Translations under genes and position numbers: made by a program
Shown: piece by piece, positions 52,551 through 61,736 of the stretch
Layout: every line of letters starts with the position of its first letter
How positions within the stretch are numbered: the stretch's first letter is position 1
Origin: Bacteroidota bacterium
Lineage (GTDB): Bacteria > Bacteroidota > Bacteroidia > Bacteroidales > F082
Length of the DNA stretch: 64,000 nucleotides
Direction: 5' to 3'
Assembly (NCBI GenBank): GCA_016845175.1
Contig: JAERTD010000049.1
Span: 42,883-106,882, forward strand
The notes under the pieces: model-generated
The model's database searches: none
Told to the model about the DNA's origin: nothing
What the model saw: only the letters and a program-made list of their open reading frames with translations

Positions 52551-53021
52551 CTATTCTTCAATTAGAACCGCTTCCTGAATAATATTGGCCATCACGATGG
52601 GTCCGTCAATGTACTCAGGTTGTTCTATCTTAACAATGGTTAATAGAAACCATTTTCCTTGAAGGTCTTCATTTGAGCCCCAGCCCTGATTGCTTTCATC
52701 TGCTTCGTTCTCATTTAGTTCTCGAGCAAAATCATAGACTTTAGAATTGCAACCTGCGAAATTCCAATATTTACCTGATTCATCTTCAAACCAATAATGT
52801 TCTGCATCACCCAATTTAAAATATTTAAACTTAGCTGTTACCGTGAAAGATTCATTTCCAAGTTCAGTTTCGGATTCAGGTTTTGGGTCTAATATTACCT
52901 TAACTGAATCTGTTAACTCTTTGGCTTTGGAAACTGATCCGTTTTCATTTTGTCGTTCTCCATTACCAGAGCAGGAGATTAGAAAAGCAATGCTTAAGAA
53001 TAAGAATGTTAGATTTTTCAT
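52551..53021 (-). CDS. Hypothetical lipoprotein
   Basis: This 156-aa protein has a lipoprotein signal (LFLSIAFLISCSGNGE) and an OB-fold-like body with an FKYFKLGDAEHYWFEDESGK segment and an N-terminal low-complexity linker. I do not recognise a specific family. It forms a single-gene unit bounded on both sides by palindromic elements. Transcription from within the 53041 element would be needed unless it reads through from further upstream. Confidence 0.75.
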   Translation of the reverse strand: MKNLTFLFLSIAFLISCSGNGERQNENGSVSKAKELTDSVKVILDPKPESETELGNESFTVTAKFKYFKLGDAEHYWFEDESGKYWNFAGCNSKVYDFARELNENEADESNQGWGSNEDLQGKWFLLTIVKIEQPEYIDGPIVMANIIQEAVLIEE

Positions 53022-53040
53022 GATATAGTTATTTTTTAAT

Positions 53041-53176
53041 GTGATTCAATGGTTTGAATATGATGCGTTGCCGCCTTTTCTCACGTAAAGTTATAAGTTT
53101 TTAGCAATGTTATTTTCTCGATTTCCAGTTGTCTAACAGTAGCACAGCGGCAATGAATTATATTTTTTGTTGTGCC
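53041..53176. repeat. Palindromic intergenic element with GTTTGAATAT arm
   Basis: The left arm GGTTTGAATATGATGCGTTG is followed by CCGCC, and the right arm is GCGGCAATGAATTATATTTT followed by TTGTTG. The arms are inverted partners (GCGTTGCCGC with GCGGCAATG) about 70 bp apart. The left flank GTGATTCAAT also matches the end of the 87-bp repeat. The right end abuts the 3' end of the AlkD-like gene. Confidence 0.7.
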
Positions 53177-53184
53177 GTCGTGCT

Positions 53185-53907
53185 TTATTTTTTCTTTCTA
53201 AATTTCTTTCGATATTCCTTATCCATTTTTTCTGTGGAATATTGTATTATCAATCTGCCACACTGGTCTTTCCATTTCATTAAAAACTCTTCAATCTCTG
53301 AAGGATGTTTTTTCCAAAGTCCACGTAATAAAGTCCCAATGCCTTTTTGAACATATTCAGAGTTGTCAAGCATTAGAGGTTCAATTAATTCTATAGTTTC
53401 AATTGGCTTTAGATTCTTCGTTAATTTATCCAATTCAGTAAGTGCAACTGGAATAGATCTTCTTTTCCATTCAGAGTTAGAGTTAATCCACGTTTTTAAA
53501 TCTTCATATTCTATCACTTTGTCTTTGAGCAAACTTGATAAGACTAACATGCAAAGAACATCTGTTGTTGCCCAATCATTAATTCCATAATCGAACCAAT
53601 TGCCCACTCGCCAAAATGTTTCCTTTGAAAAATCTTTTCTGTTTGATTTTAAAAAACTTATGGCCACTTGCTTTTCCTCAAATCTCCCGTTTTTCATTAA
53701 CTCATCGCCTAAATCCAGATAGCTTTCAATGGACATTTCTTCTTTCCACTGCCCAATCCAACTTTCAGTTTGGCTTTTAAATAACTTATTATCTATTCCA
53801 TATCCATCATATCCTTCCTTGAAATATTTCTGATACTTTTTAATGATCTGTGGCTCGGAGTTTTCTTCACAAAAGTTTCTAATCTCTTTGAATTTTTTTT
53901 CTATCAT
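53185..53907 (-). CDS. DNA alkylation repair family protein (AlkD-like HEAT repeats)
   Basis: This 240-aa protein is built from alpha-helical HEAT-like repeats, with the AlkD-family segments NWFDYGINDWATTDVLCMLV, WKRRSIPVALTELDK and QKGIGTLLRGLWKKHP. AlkD-like glycosylases remove bulky or charged alkylated bases by contacting the DNA backbone; not all homologues are enzymatic. It is a single-gene unit. The 187-bp gap upstream (53908-54094) shows only weak palindromes (TGTGCCTGCGGCACA). Confidence 0.88.
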   Translation of the reverse strand: MIEKKFKEIRNFCEENSEPQIIKKYQKYFKEGYDGYGIDNKLFKSQTESWIGQWKEEMSIESYLDLGDELMKNGRFEEKQVAISFLKSNRKDFSKETFWRVGNWFDYGINDWATTDVLCMLVLSSLLKDKVIEYEDLKTWINSNSEWKRRSIPVALTELDKLTKNLKPIETIELIEPLMLDNSEYVQKGIGTLLRGLWKKHPSEIEEFLMKWKDQCGRLIIQYSTEKMDKEYRKKFRKKK

Positions 53908-54094
53908 GTCTTTTTTCTTACGATGGCTTGATTATTTGCTAAAACCTTAGTGTGCCTGCGGCACAAGGGCTGTGGCTATTAGCAGTGGCAGGTTTTTCGT
54001 ATCAGCTTTCTGAGTTTTTATATTCCAACAATGTACGACTTTTATTTTTTGTTTAACCCGTTGCATAGCTAGGCTTATTAGCTGTTGTATGTCG

Positions 54095-55207
54095 TTAATA
54101 ATTAAGTATAAAATTTTTTATGGAATCATTCTCAACCATGATGCCTTTTGAATTAATTCCTGCCTTAAGGTAGACTTCAGACGAATAAGTTTTTCCGGAA
54201 GTATCTACTATATATTCGTAGCAATATACATCCCCTTCATCCATGGGTTTAGGTTTTAGCCTGAACAATCTGATCACCACCATTAAAGTTGAATCTGACT
54301 TTTCAATTCTTATTTTTGACATATCGCAATGGTCTGGGCCACAGATGTACGGTTTTCTTTGAATATTGTTTTCTTGAAAAAGAACTTTTTCCTTAAATGA
54401 ATTATAATTATACAGATGTAGCCTGCATGGTGTGTCTGTAGTTCGTAAACCATATTTATTTATATCCAAAAATTTTTCAAAGGTTAAATAATAGATCAAG
54501 TTATCATTTTCAGATATATTGATGGAACCTCCACTAACATCATGTAGTATTTTATTTGTTCTGGAATTGAATAAAATCAACCAGTTATGGTCATTACTAA
54601 ATAAATAAATCGAGTCGTTAAGTTGTCTGTTTAAACTCCTTTCTAATCTCTTTTGAATAATTGGTGAGTCGTAATCAATTATCGAATCATTATGATACAC
54701 ATTTGTAAAAGAATAACAATCATCACCACACACTTCTACAAAATCGTAATGATGGTAAAGAATTAGGTCACCTAATATTTCTATATCTTTTGTCGTACTT
54801 AAACCTGATTCTCTTTTTATCCAGCAAGTATCTTCATTATATATAATACCATGCCATGCGTAGATTTCTGGATATTTCTTGTAATAGTTTCTCTCATATC
54901 TATATAACCTATCATAAGGTTCCAAAAAATTCATATATCCAATCACAATCGATGTATCGCAAGGATACAAGTATATCTTTAAACTATCCTTATACGAATA
55001 AAGTTTTTTCTCATCGTCATAATGCTTATTTGCAGGCTTTCTTTCATGTTCGGTATCAAAACTTGTTGGTATTTCAGTATCGTTTTCCCTACTTTTTTCT
55101 AAATCGGAAATTGTTGTAAAGCCTGATAGAAATAAAACTATAATAAGCCAACAAAGAAAAGTGTAAACCTGCTTCTGAATGTGAGCGTATTCGTTTTTAA
55201 AAACCAT
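54095..55207 (-). CDS. Hypothetical membrane-anchored/exported protein
   Basis: This 370-aa protein has one hydrophobic helix near the N-terminus (FLCWLIIVLFLSGF) and a long beta-rich extracytoplasmic body with several cysteines (EVCGDDCYS, YICGPDHCDMSK). No family is recognised. It is AT-rich and forms its own unit between weak palindromes and the element at 55251. Confidence 0.7.
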   Translation of the reverse strand: MVFKNEYAHIQKQVYTFLCWLIIVLFLSGFTTISDLEKSRENDTEIPTSFDTEHERKPANKHYDDEKKLYSYKDSLKIYLYPCDTSIVIGYMNFLEPYDRLYRYERNYYKKYPEIYAWHGIIYNEDTCWIKRESGLSTTKDIEILGDLILYHHYDFVEVCGDDCYSFTNVYHNDSIIDYDSPIIQKRLERSLNRQLNDSIYLFSNDHNWLILFNSRTNKILHDVSGGSINISENDNLIYYLTFEKFLDINKYGLRTTDTPCRLHLYNYNSFKEKVLFQENNIQRKPYICGPDHCDMSKIRIEKSDSTLMVVIRLFRLKPKPMDEGDVYCYEYIVDTSGKTYSSEVYLKAGINSKGIMVENDSIKNFILNY

Positions 55208-55250
55208 AATGATATTTGTAGTGATTTATGTTTTTTCATATCGGCACATA

Positions 55251-55376
55251 AGGGTTTGAATATAACGTGAGCCGCATCTTATTCAATATGTTACTTTAAT
55301 TTTATTATTTTCAGTTTTCCTGTTTCTTTTCCAGGTGCTGCTAACCGTGGGATGCATTATATATTTTGATATGGGC
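55251..55376. repeat. Palindromic intergenic element with GTTTGAATAT arm
   Basis: The left arm GGGTTTGAATATAACGTGAG and CCGCATCTTATTCAAT closely follow the arm at 63861 (same order, similar bases). The right arm GATGCATTATATATTTTGAT ends 8 bp before the stop of the T9SS gene. The internal GCTGCTAAC could be the paired core. Confidence 0.6.
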
Positions 55377-55383
55377 TGTAATT

Positions 55384-56301
55384 CTAGTTTTTTATGATTT
55401 TTCTAGTTGTTCTATTTTCTCCGATCACTTCGATAATGTAGATACCATTCTCCAAATCATTTATGTGTATCTGAGTTTTTTTGCTTTGTAAAACGCTTGT
55501 ATGAACTATTTGTCCGCTTGTATTAAGGATTTGGATTGTCTCATATCCAATATCAGATCTGTTGTGAATTGTAATAGTCTGTGAAGCAGGATTTGGGTAT
55601 ATTATTACATCCTTACTTTCATGATAATTAATTCCTGTTGGAAGCCAATAATGACAAGAGTCTTCACCATTTGGAGAATTGATAAAATACGTTAAAGTAT
55701 CTGTATAGCATAATGTAAATAATTCCCATTCAAATTCTTCTGAAAAAGGAGCAAATAAATCTTTGGTGCTGCCAATTCCTTCTATCCAGTAATCTGGCCC
55801 AAAGAGACTTCCTTGTTCAACTTTGTATCGTTTCCTGTAGATTCCATTCAAAAGAAGAGAATCAATTTCTAACACTTCTATTTCAACAACTTCTGAATTG
55901 ATAGGTAATATCATTCCCGGTTCCAGGCTGTTAAACGTATACAAAAGATATTCAGTTGTATCACTTGGAAATTCAGAGGCACAATAGTTTGGGATATGTG
56001 TCATTGAAGGAAAGAAAAAAATGTTTTTGTTTATGTCTTCTCTTAATCCACCAATATATGCTGGATTTTGGTTTGGATTTTCCGAATCTTGGTAATAAAC
56101 TTTCTGATACGATGTGCTCTCGATTATTGTATCACCTCGAATTTGATACTGAGAATTTACATAGTGAATATCATTGGGAGACCACTGAGCTTTTGTTAAA
56201 CAGTTCCATTGTGCAGTGTCTGTCGGAAATTGATGATATGTTTGACCGTTAAGATGCTGGATTAGAAGAAGCCCAAAGTAGACTATTAATATCCTATTCA
56301 T
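55384..56301 (-). CDS. Secreted T9SS-substrate protein
   Basis: This 305-aa protein has a signal peptide of about 19 residues (ends LNGQ), a body with no recognised domain, and a C-terminal type A sorting domain that begins YPNPASQTITIHNRSD and ends in a lysine-rich tail. It should be exported by type IX secretion. It forms a single-gene unit. The following 170 bp (56302-56471) hold no clear copy of the palindromic arm. Confidence 0.85.
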   Translation of the reverse strand: MNRILIVYFGLLLIQHLNGQTYHQFPTDTAQWNCLTKAQWSPNDIHYVNSQYQIRGDTIIESTSYQKVYYQDSENPNQNPAYIGGLREDINKNIFFFPSMTHIPNYCASEFPSDTTEYLLYTFNSLEPGMILPINSEVVEIEVLEIDSLLLNGIYRKRYKVEQGSLFGPDYWIEGIGSTKDLFAPFSEEFEWELFTLCYTDTLTYFINSPNGEDSCHYWLPTGINYHESKDVIIYPNPASQTITIHNRSDIGYETIQILNTSGQIVHTSVLQSKKTQIHINDLENGIYIIEVIGENRTTRKIIKN

Positions 56302-56471
56302 GGTTTAAATGTTTTGAATTTTCTATTATAGGGCCCATAAGAGTGAGTAAAAGAAAAATTAGCGATTTTGAAGCAGTAGTTATCCTGTTTGCAAGAATAA
56401 ATACACTGGCTACAAACATTGGTGTTTCTACTATTCCGTATAATTTTTATAAACATCCTTGCCAGTAGTTA

Positions 56472-57551
56472 TTATTCACTTTTGAATTCTTCCAAAACAG
56501 GTAAGGCTTTATTGTTAAAGTCAAACAATGCTTGATTTTCCCATGGGGAAGCATCCGTAGATTGATTTCCTTTCCACGCAATTAATTCAGCTCCCCAATA
56601 ACAAAATCCTATTCCGTTTTCCAATTCTTTGGTCAATGTTTTTATTTGTTTTATGAAGTCTTGTTGACCTTCTGGCGTTGCTGGATATTGGGGTACAATT
56701 AGTTGTTCTTCTAATCCTACAATATTATTTGTCCAATCATTCCATTCAAGCGTAAATGGATAGGCTGTTTCAGCAATCACGATTGGTTTATCATATGAAT
56801 TGCTTAAGTCTTGCATTGTTGTTTTAAGTGCACTTAAAGATTTGCCATGCCAGATTGGATAATAGGATAAGCCAATCATATCATAATCTAAATCACACAC
56901 TTGATTATAAAACCAATCAGAGCCTTCAATGCCAGCAAAATGTAAGAGTATTTCAGTATCAGATGTATTTGTTCTTACGGCTACAATTGCAGTATCCATT
57001 AGTTCTATAAATTGCTGAAAATTGTTTGAAATATGTCCATGCGGATGAAGAAATCCGTTATTTATTTCATTGCCAACCTGGATGTAATCAGGTTGTAATT
57101 CGGTCATAATCTTTTTAGTGTAGTTATACACACTGTCTTTCAATTGAGTAAAATTGATTCCTTTCCATTGTGATGGGGTTTCTTGATGCGCAGGATCGGC
57201 CCAAGTATCTGAATAATGAAGAGATAGCCAAGTTTTAAAACCATTAGTTTTTAAGGTCTCTGAAAACTGTTTTACTTCATTAAATCCAGAATGTTCATTA
57301 CTCGGATTTACCCAAACCCTCAATCTAACTGTATTTATTCCATTATCTTTAAGTATAGTTAAGAAATCATTTTTATTTCCTTCCAAATCATAGAACGTAG
57401 GATTTGAATTTGATATCTCAGGATAGCTTGAAATATCAACAGCCGAAATAAATGTCGAATTTTCATTCTCTGAATTCGGTTCTTTTGTATCATCTTTATT
57501 GCAAGAAATGAAAATCAAAAAAGTCATTAATATTTGTACTGCTCTATTCAT
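56472..57551 (-). CDS. GH53 endo-beta-1,4-galactanase lipoprotein
   Basis: This 359-aa protein has a lipobox ending at Cys17 (FISC). The GH53 fold is shown by AVDISSYPEIS, NTVRLRVWVNPSN, and the two catalytic glutamates in QVGNEINNG (Glu162, acid/base) and PIVIAETAYPF (Glu261, nucleophile). GH53 enzymes cut beta-1,4-galactan or arabinogalactan chains with retention. It stands alone without SusCD or other galactan genes. The single-gene layout with palindromes around it suggests recent mobility. Confidence 0.95.
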   Translation of the reverse strand: MNRAVQILMTFLIFISCNKDDTKEPNSENENSTFISAVDISSYPEISNSNPTFYDLEGNKNDFLTILKDNGINTVRLRVWVNPSNEHSGFNEVKQFSETLKTNGFKTWLSLHYSDTWADPAHQETPSQWKGINFTQLKDSVYNYTKKIMTELQPDYIQVGNEINNGFLHPHGHISNNFQQFIELMDTAIVAVRTNTSDTEILLHFAGIEGSDWFYNQVCDLDYDMIGLSYYPIWHGKSLSALKTTMQDLSNSYDKPIVIAETAYPFTLEWNDWTNNIVGLEEQLIVPQYPATPEGQQDFIKQIKTLTKELENGIGFCYWGAELIAWKGNQSTDASPWENQALFDFNNKALPVLEEFKSE

Positions 57552-57571
57552 TATTCAAATGTTGCCTAAGA

Positions 57572-57698
57572 GTTTGAATATGATTCATGCCGCATCATTA
57601 TTCAAGATGTGTATTAGGGTTACTTATTTTCAAACTTACTAAATCATTTCCTTTGAAAATGAGACTGCATCACGTATAATATTTTTCGTGAGGCACTG
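57572..57698. repeat. Palindromic intergenic element with GTTTGAATAT arm
   Basis: The left arm GTTTGAATATGATTCATGCC and GCATCATTATTCAAGATG follow the family pattern. The inner CTAAATCATTTCC and GAAAATGAGACTGC match the element at 63856 nearly base for base. The right end ATAATATTTTTCGTGAGG lies 5 bp before the gene at 57703. Confidence 0.7.
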
Positions 57699-57702
57699 AT
57701 TT

Positions 57703-58191
57703 TTACAAAACATTAATCTTTATTCCCAGGCCAAGCCATACGGTTGAACCTGTGCTTATTGTCTCGTTTGATCCTCCATTATGCAATGGGATTTCATCTT
57801 TGTAATAGTCTTGATTATACTCTCCCTTAACAAATAGAATAAATTGGCTTTTTATTCTATAGTCTAACTCCAAACCTGAACTCCACCCATAATTTTTATT
57901 AGATCTAACGAATCCCCCTGCATTTGGACAAACCCTGAATTTTTTTCCAATTATAAATTTAATGAAAACTGGAAATGTTACTAGTGCTTCATTCTTGTTG
58001 ACTAAAAATAAAATACCGGAGTTAATTGATATAATAGATTCTTTAAGCCTATATTCAATTGTCGGTCCCAATGAGAATATTCTCGAATCATTTGTCTTTG
58101 GTCCACCAGTAAACTCTAGACCAACATTTAATTCTTGAGCTGTTGTAATTCTACCAATCAATAAAAAAACTATGATTATTCCGTATTTCAA
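57703..58191 (-). CDS. Exported barrel-like protein, probable TTG start
   Basis: From TTG at 58189-58191 the protein starts (M)KYGIIIVFLLIGRITTAQ, a typical signal peptide, and continues through amphipathic strands to LGLGIKINVL, as in small outer-membrane barrels. An ATG frame from 58230 would add MHSHDRSHKFEIE, which is encoded by the adjoining palindrome and is not signal-like. I therefore favour the TTG. The family is unknown. It is one unit of the palindrome-separated region. Confidence 0.6.
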   Translation of the reverse strand: MKYGIIIVFLLIGRITTAQELNVGLEFTGGPKTNDSRIFSLGPTIEYRLKESIISINSGILFLVNKNEALVTFPVFIKFIIGKKFRVCPNAGGFVRSNKNYGWSSGLELDYRIKSQFILFVKGEYNQDYYKDEIPLHNGGSNETISTGSTVWLGLGIKINVL

Positions 58192-58214
58192 TTCTATCTC
58201 AAATTTGTGACTGC

Positions 58215-58340
58215 GGTCATGGCTATGCACCGTAGCCGGCTTTTACATTTATTTTGGTTTGATTTCTAATGTCAACTTTCTAAAATTTTCCGTTTGGAAA
58301 TGTATCTCGGTTATGGCGTTTGAGCCCTTGTTAGCTACAG
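58215..58340. repeat. Palindromic intergenic element (variant arms)
   Basis: GGCTATGCACCGTAGCC forms a stem, and the right part TCGGTTATGGCGTTTGAGCC followed by CTTGTTAGC resembles the GTTAGC end of other copies. The sequence stops about 10 bp short of the isochorismatase-like gene's stop. The element is more diverged than its relatives. Confidence 0.5.
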
Positions 58341-58349
58341 GAGATTTTA

Positions 58350-58844
58350 TTAAGAATCTAACAAAGCCTTCAAGTCAATTATTATACTGCCTTTCTTTTC
58401 GTAGTAATTCAGCATTTCTTCAATTTTCCTCTTGTCATAACTCGTAATACAATCTGATAGGACTGTAACTTTATAGTTCTCTTTACACATGTTATATACA
58501 GTTGATTTCACACAGGCGATGGCGTCTGCTCCTGTAATATAAAATTCACTTATTTCATTTATATTGATAAAGTCAATAAATTCTTTGCTAGTCAATGCGT
58601 TGCCTTTTGACTTTACAAAAATGTTCTTGGAAACCAAATTCATGTCCGAAACTAATTCAGATCCAAGAGTATTAGGTTTGAAAGTCCTTGTGCCGGCAGA
58701 TAAGTTATAATGCTTAATGTAAACAATATGAATATCATTTTCTATTGCCCATTCTATTGACCGATTAACATTGTCAATGATGTCCTTGTAGTTTTTGGTA
58801 ATGTCATTTTGAATGTCTATTACCACTAGTGACTTTTTCTGCAT
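58350..58844 (-). CDS. Isochorismatase-family cysteine hydrolase
   Basis: This 164-aa protein has the family's LVVIDIQNDI start (Asp10), a lysine-containing VKSKGNALTS loop, and a catalytic cysteine at residue 111 in GADAIACVKSTVYNM. The D-K-C triad matches nicotinamidase- and isochorismatase-like hydrolases that cleave C-N or C-O bonds in small molecules. The actual substrate is open. It is an isolated unit between two palindromic elements. Confidence 0.92.
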   Translation of the reverse strand: MQKKSLVVIDIQNDITKNYKDIIDNVNRSIEWAIENDIHIVYIKHYNLSAGTRTFKPNTLGSELVSDMNLVSKNIFVKSKGNALTSKEFIDFININEISEFYITGADAIACVKSTVYNMCKENYKVTVLSDCITSYDKRKIEEMLNYYEKKGSIIIDLKALLDS

Positions 58845-58934
58845 GATACTTTATTCTTGTATAATTAATTCCAATTTCTATTTCATTGCTAATAGCACTG
58901 TCGCTGTTCATTAAGAAACATTGTTTACGCATGT

Positions 58935-59005
58935 TACAGCTAACGGTTTGTGTATGGTGCCTTGGCACCCCGAAGGCTGCTATCCAAGATGCACTTTGTT
59001 GGAAT
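58935..59005. repeat. Palindromic intergenic element, short variant
   Basis: CAGCTAACGGTTTGTGTATG with GTGCCTTGG is answered by CCAAGATGCACTTTGTTGG, forming a stem of GTGC-CTTGG with CCAAG-GCAC. The AACGGTTTG...TATGGTGC start matches the arm at 63861. The right end lies about 7 bp before the 3' end of the DUF302 gene. Confidence 0.6.
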
Positions 59006-59011
59006 TTCGTT

Positions 59012-59920
59012 TTATTCAGTTCTCTGATGAGTAATGGCCTTCGTAAATGTCAATTTAAGTCTTTGATTAATCATTTGTTGAGGTTTAGTAGATGACTGAT
59101 AGTATAACTCTGCAAAAGCCACAATATCATTATAAGCTATCCAAACTTCACCATCTTCATTTTCATATATAAGTAACTTTTGACAAAATGCATCCAGCCC
59201 AATTTTCGGACTGGTTGCCATCGCTTTACCACCAGGTGCGGGACCACCAAAAAGAAGCAGAATGGTAGGCATAATTTCAACATCCAGATTTGCAGCTTCT
59301 TCTTGATAATCTAGATCTGCAAACCACTTTGTGTCACCTTGTGACATTACTATATCTCTTAAATTTTGAACGGTTGTAGCATAATCAAAATCAGATTTAA
59401 TTCTAACTATACCAAATCCCTTATTAACAGTCGTAATGTCTGTTTCAGAAATCATTTCCTTTGGAAAGTCAGCCAAAACTTTATCAATAATAGATTTATA
59501 ATCTGTTAATGAATTTGGATCTAATTGATGCCTTTTTTGAATAAATTCCGATGAAGTATACGCTATCTTAGTATTTATGGTATCTGCTTCTGTGTAACAC
59601 AACACCTTAAAAGGTAAATCCAGTGCTGCTAATTGATTTTCTTGTACTATAACAACATCTATTTTAGCATCTGAAAAGATAGTAGCAATCGATGGAGGAG
59701 TATATACACCTGCCTTTGCAGCCATTCTATGATGATCTATAGTAGCAATAGTATTAAATGAAGAAATACTATTATCTAATTGTTTTACAACATTATCAAC
59801 TTCTTGAGCAATGCTTTCGTTTTTATGAGTTCCCTTTACAACATCTTTTTTTTGGTTTTCAACACAAGATAAAATGAAGACGAAACAGAAAAACAAGGCT
59901 GCTGATTTTGTAAAATTCAT
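59012..59920 (-). CDS. DUF302 tandem-domain lipoprotein
   Basis: This 302-aa protein has a lipobox ending VLSCVEN or similar (FVFILSC). Two DUF302 domains follow, the first with STATIDHHRM-type (here TIATIDHHRM) and SIATIFSDAKIDVVIV segments, the second ending AFCQKLLIYENEDGEVWIAY. DUF302 proteins are frequent in the envelope and may bind or transport small molecules; the precise role is unknown. It is 17 bp downstream of a sulfatase gene and is probably co-transcribed. Confidence 0.88.
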   Translation of the reverse strand: MNFTKSAALFFCFVFILSCVENQKKDVVKGTHKNESIAQEVDNVVKQLDNSISSFNTIATIDHHRMAAKAGVYTPPSIATIFSDAKIDVVIVQENQLAALDLPFKVLCYTEADTINTKIAYTSSEFIQKRHQLDPNSLTDYKSIIDKVLADFPKEMISETDITTVNKGFGIVRIKSDFDYATTVQNLRDIVMSQGDTKWFADLDYQEEAANLDVEIMPTILLLFGGPAPGGKAMATSPKIGLDAFCQKLLIYENEDGEVWIAYNDIVAFAELYYQSSTKPQQMINQRLKLTFTKAITHQRTE

Positions 59921-59937
59921 GGTTAAGTATTTAAATA

Positions 59938-61692
59938 TTAATCACTTGCTGCCTTAAATGGATTCCATGCCGCATCAACCTCCATAATATTATTTTTCTT
60001 AGCATAACCTGCATATAAATTTTTCATTTCATCAAACAATTTTGGCATATCCTCTTCTAAAGGATTCATTTCAGAAGGATCGGCAACCACATTATATAGA
60101 TGCCATTTTCCATCACCAAACATTCCTTCTCTCACTTTCATCAATTTATAATCACCTTTCATTAAATAAGCATTGCCAAATAATTCGAAGGCATACCATT
60201 GGTCTTCAGATCTTACAATATCGGATTTACCCTCTAAAAAAGGTCTGGCAGTAATTCCAGATGGTTTTACAACTTTACGGTCTTTATACAGCGTTCCTGG
60301 ATGAGAAACTCCTGCGTAATCCAAAATAGTCATTGGTAAATCTTTAACGGACATTACTGCGTTTGAAATCAAACCTGAACGATTATATTCCTCACTAAAA
60401 GCACCTGGAGGAACAATCATCATGGGTACACGGATTCCTCCTTCTCCAATAAACCATTTCCACCATCGCAATCCTCCAGTAGAGGCATCCGCCCACGATA
60501 CACCAATAGTATGTTCAGAATTTGCAGTGCCAATTGCGTCAAAACTTTGATCAAATTGCGTTTCAATCCACTTTGCCATTTCTGGGTTACCTGTTCTTGG
60601 GTGCGTTGCCTCAAAACCTTCTGGTCCGTTATCAGTCACATAAATAACCAATGTATTATCTAATTGACCAGATTCTTTTAAGTAATCTAAAATCTCTCCA
60701 GTTCTATTATCTTGATCTTCAATCATAGCAGCATAAGTTGCCATTACTTTTGCTTGTATTTTTTGTTCTTCCTCTGATAAGCTTTCCCATTTATGAGTTA
60801 TATCATTGAACTCTGGCTCAATAGCTGTTTCAGTAATTAGACCTTTCGCTTTTAAACTTTTATATCTAGATTTCTTCAGCCCGGCAAAACCTAACTCTAA
60901 ATATTTCTCATAATATTTATCAATTAATTCTGGTGGTGCTTGTACAGGAAAATGCGCTGTTGTAAATGCCAAATAGGCGAACCAAGGTTTGTTTTCAGCA
61001 TGACCTTCTTTTATAAAGTTGAGCATCTGATTCGTGTACAATTCTCCCGAATAAACTCCGCTTGGTCTATCAAAATGCTCTCCATTTAATGTAAAGTGTT
61101 CTTCTCTTTTAACATTTAAACCATTGGGATCACCAAAGTCTGGTGTCATAGCAATATTATTCCAATGGTTAGATCCACCCGAAAGAATTCCAAATTCTTT
61201 GGTAAATCCCCATTCTAATGGCCCTTCACCTCCGGCAGCTTCACCTCCTAAATGCCATTTGCCAGATTTATACACATCATATCCAGCATCTCTCAATAAT
61301 TCGGCAATCGTTACTGTGTTTCTTGTCAAATAACCTTCATAACCTGATACACCTTTAGTTGGAGGATAAAATGAATAATCAAATGCACCTAGACCAACTT
61401 CAATATTGTTACAGCCAGTCATCAGCATAGAACGTGTAACACTACACACTGGTGAGGCATGAAAATTAGTGAATCGCACTCCAGCATCAGCTAAACGATT
61501 CATGTTTGGTGTTGGAATTTCTGACCCATATGCCTGTAAATCACCAAAACCAATATCATCTCCTACTAAGAGTAAGATATTTGGTTTCTTTTGTTCAGTA
61601 TTATTCGCCTTTGAGGTTTTTTTCTTTTCAGACGATTGTCCACATCCTGTTAAAACTATTGCTATAAAAGCAATGTAAAATAGTTTTCTCAT
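59938..61692 (-). CDS. Arylsulfatase-like lipoprotein with a CSVTR active-site motif
   Basis: This 584-aa protein has a lipobox ending at Cys17 (VLTGC), the metal site VGDDIGFGD at residues 43-51, and the active-site segment PVCSVTRSMLMTG with Cys83. The normal CxPxR motif is CSVTR here, so the proline is replaced by valine; the DNA (TGT AGT GTT ACA CGT) is unambiguous. The C-terminal features (YVTDNGPEGFEATHPRTGNP) are typical of arylsulfatases. If it is matured, it should remove sulfate from an exported substrate. It is paired with the DUF302 gene. Confidence 0.9.
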   Translation of the reverse strand: MRKLFYIAFIAIVLTGCGQSSEKKKTSKANNTEQKKPNILLLVGDDIGFGDLQAYGSEIPTPNMNRLADAGVRFTNFHASPVCSVTRSMLMTGCNNIEVGLGAFDYSFYPPTKGVSGYEGYLTRNTVTIAELLRDAGYDVYKSGKWHLGGEAAGGEGPLEWGFTKEFGILSGGSNHWNNIAMTPDFGDPNGLNVKREEHFTLNGEHFDRPSGVYSGELYTNQMLNFIKEGHAENKPWFAYLAFTTAHFPVQAPPELIDKYYEKYLELGFAGLKKSRYKSLKAKGLITETAIEPEFNDITHKWESLSEEEQKIQAKVMATYAAMIEDQDNRTGEILDYLKESGQLDNTLVIYVTDNGPEGFEATHPRTGNPEMAKWIETQFDQSFDAIGTANSEHTIGVSWADASTGGLRWWKWFIGEGGIRVPMMIVPPGAFSEEYNRSGLISNAVMSVKDLPMTILDYAGVSHPGTLYKDRKVVKPSGITARPFLEGKSDIVRSEDQWYAFELFGNAYLMKGDYKLMKVREGMFGDGKWHLYNVVADPSEMNPLEEDMPKLFDEMKNLYAGYAKKNNIMEVDAAWNPFKAASD

Positions 61693-61736
61693 AGTCTTAA
61701 ATTTACTAATTCTTAGAATAGTTCAAGTTTGCTGCT

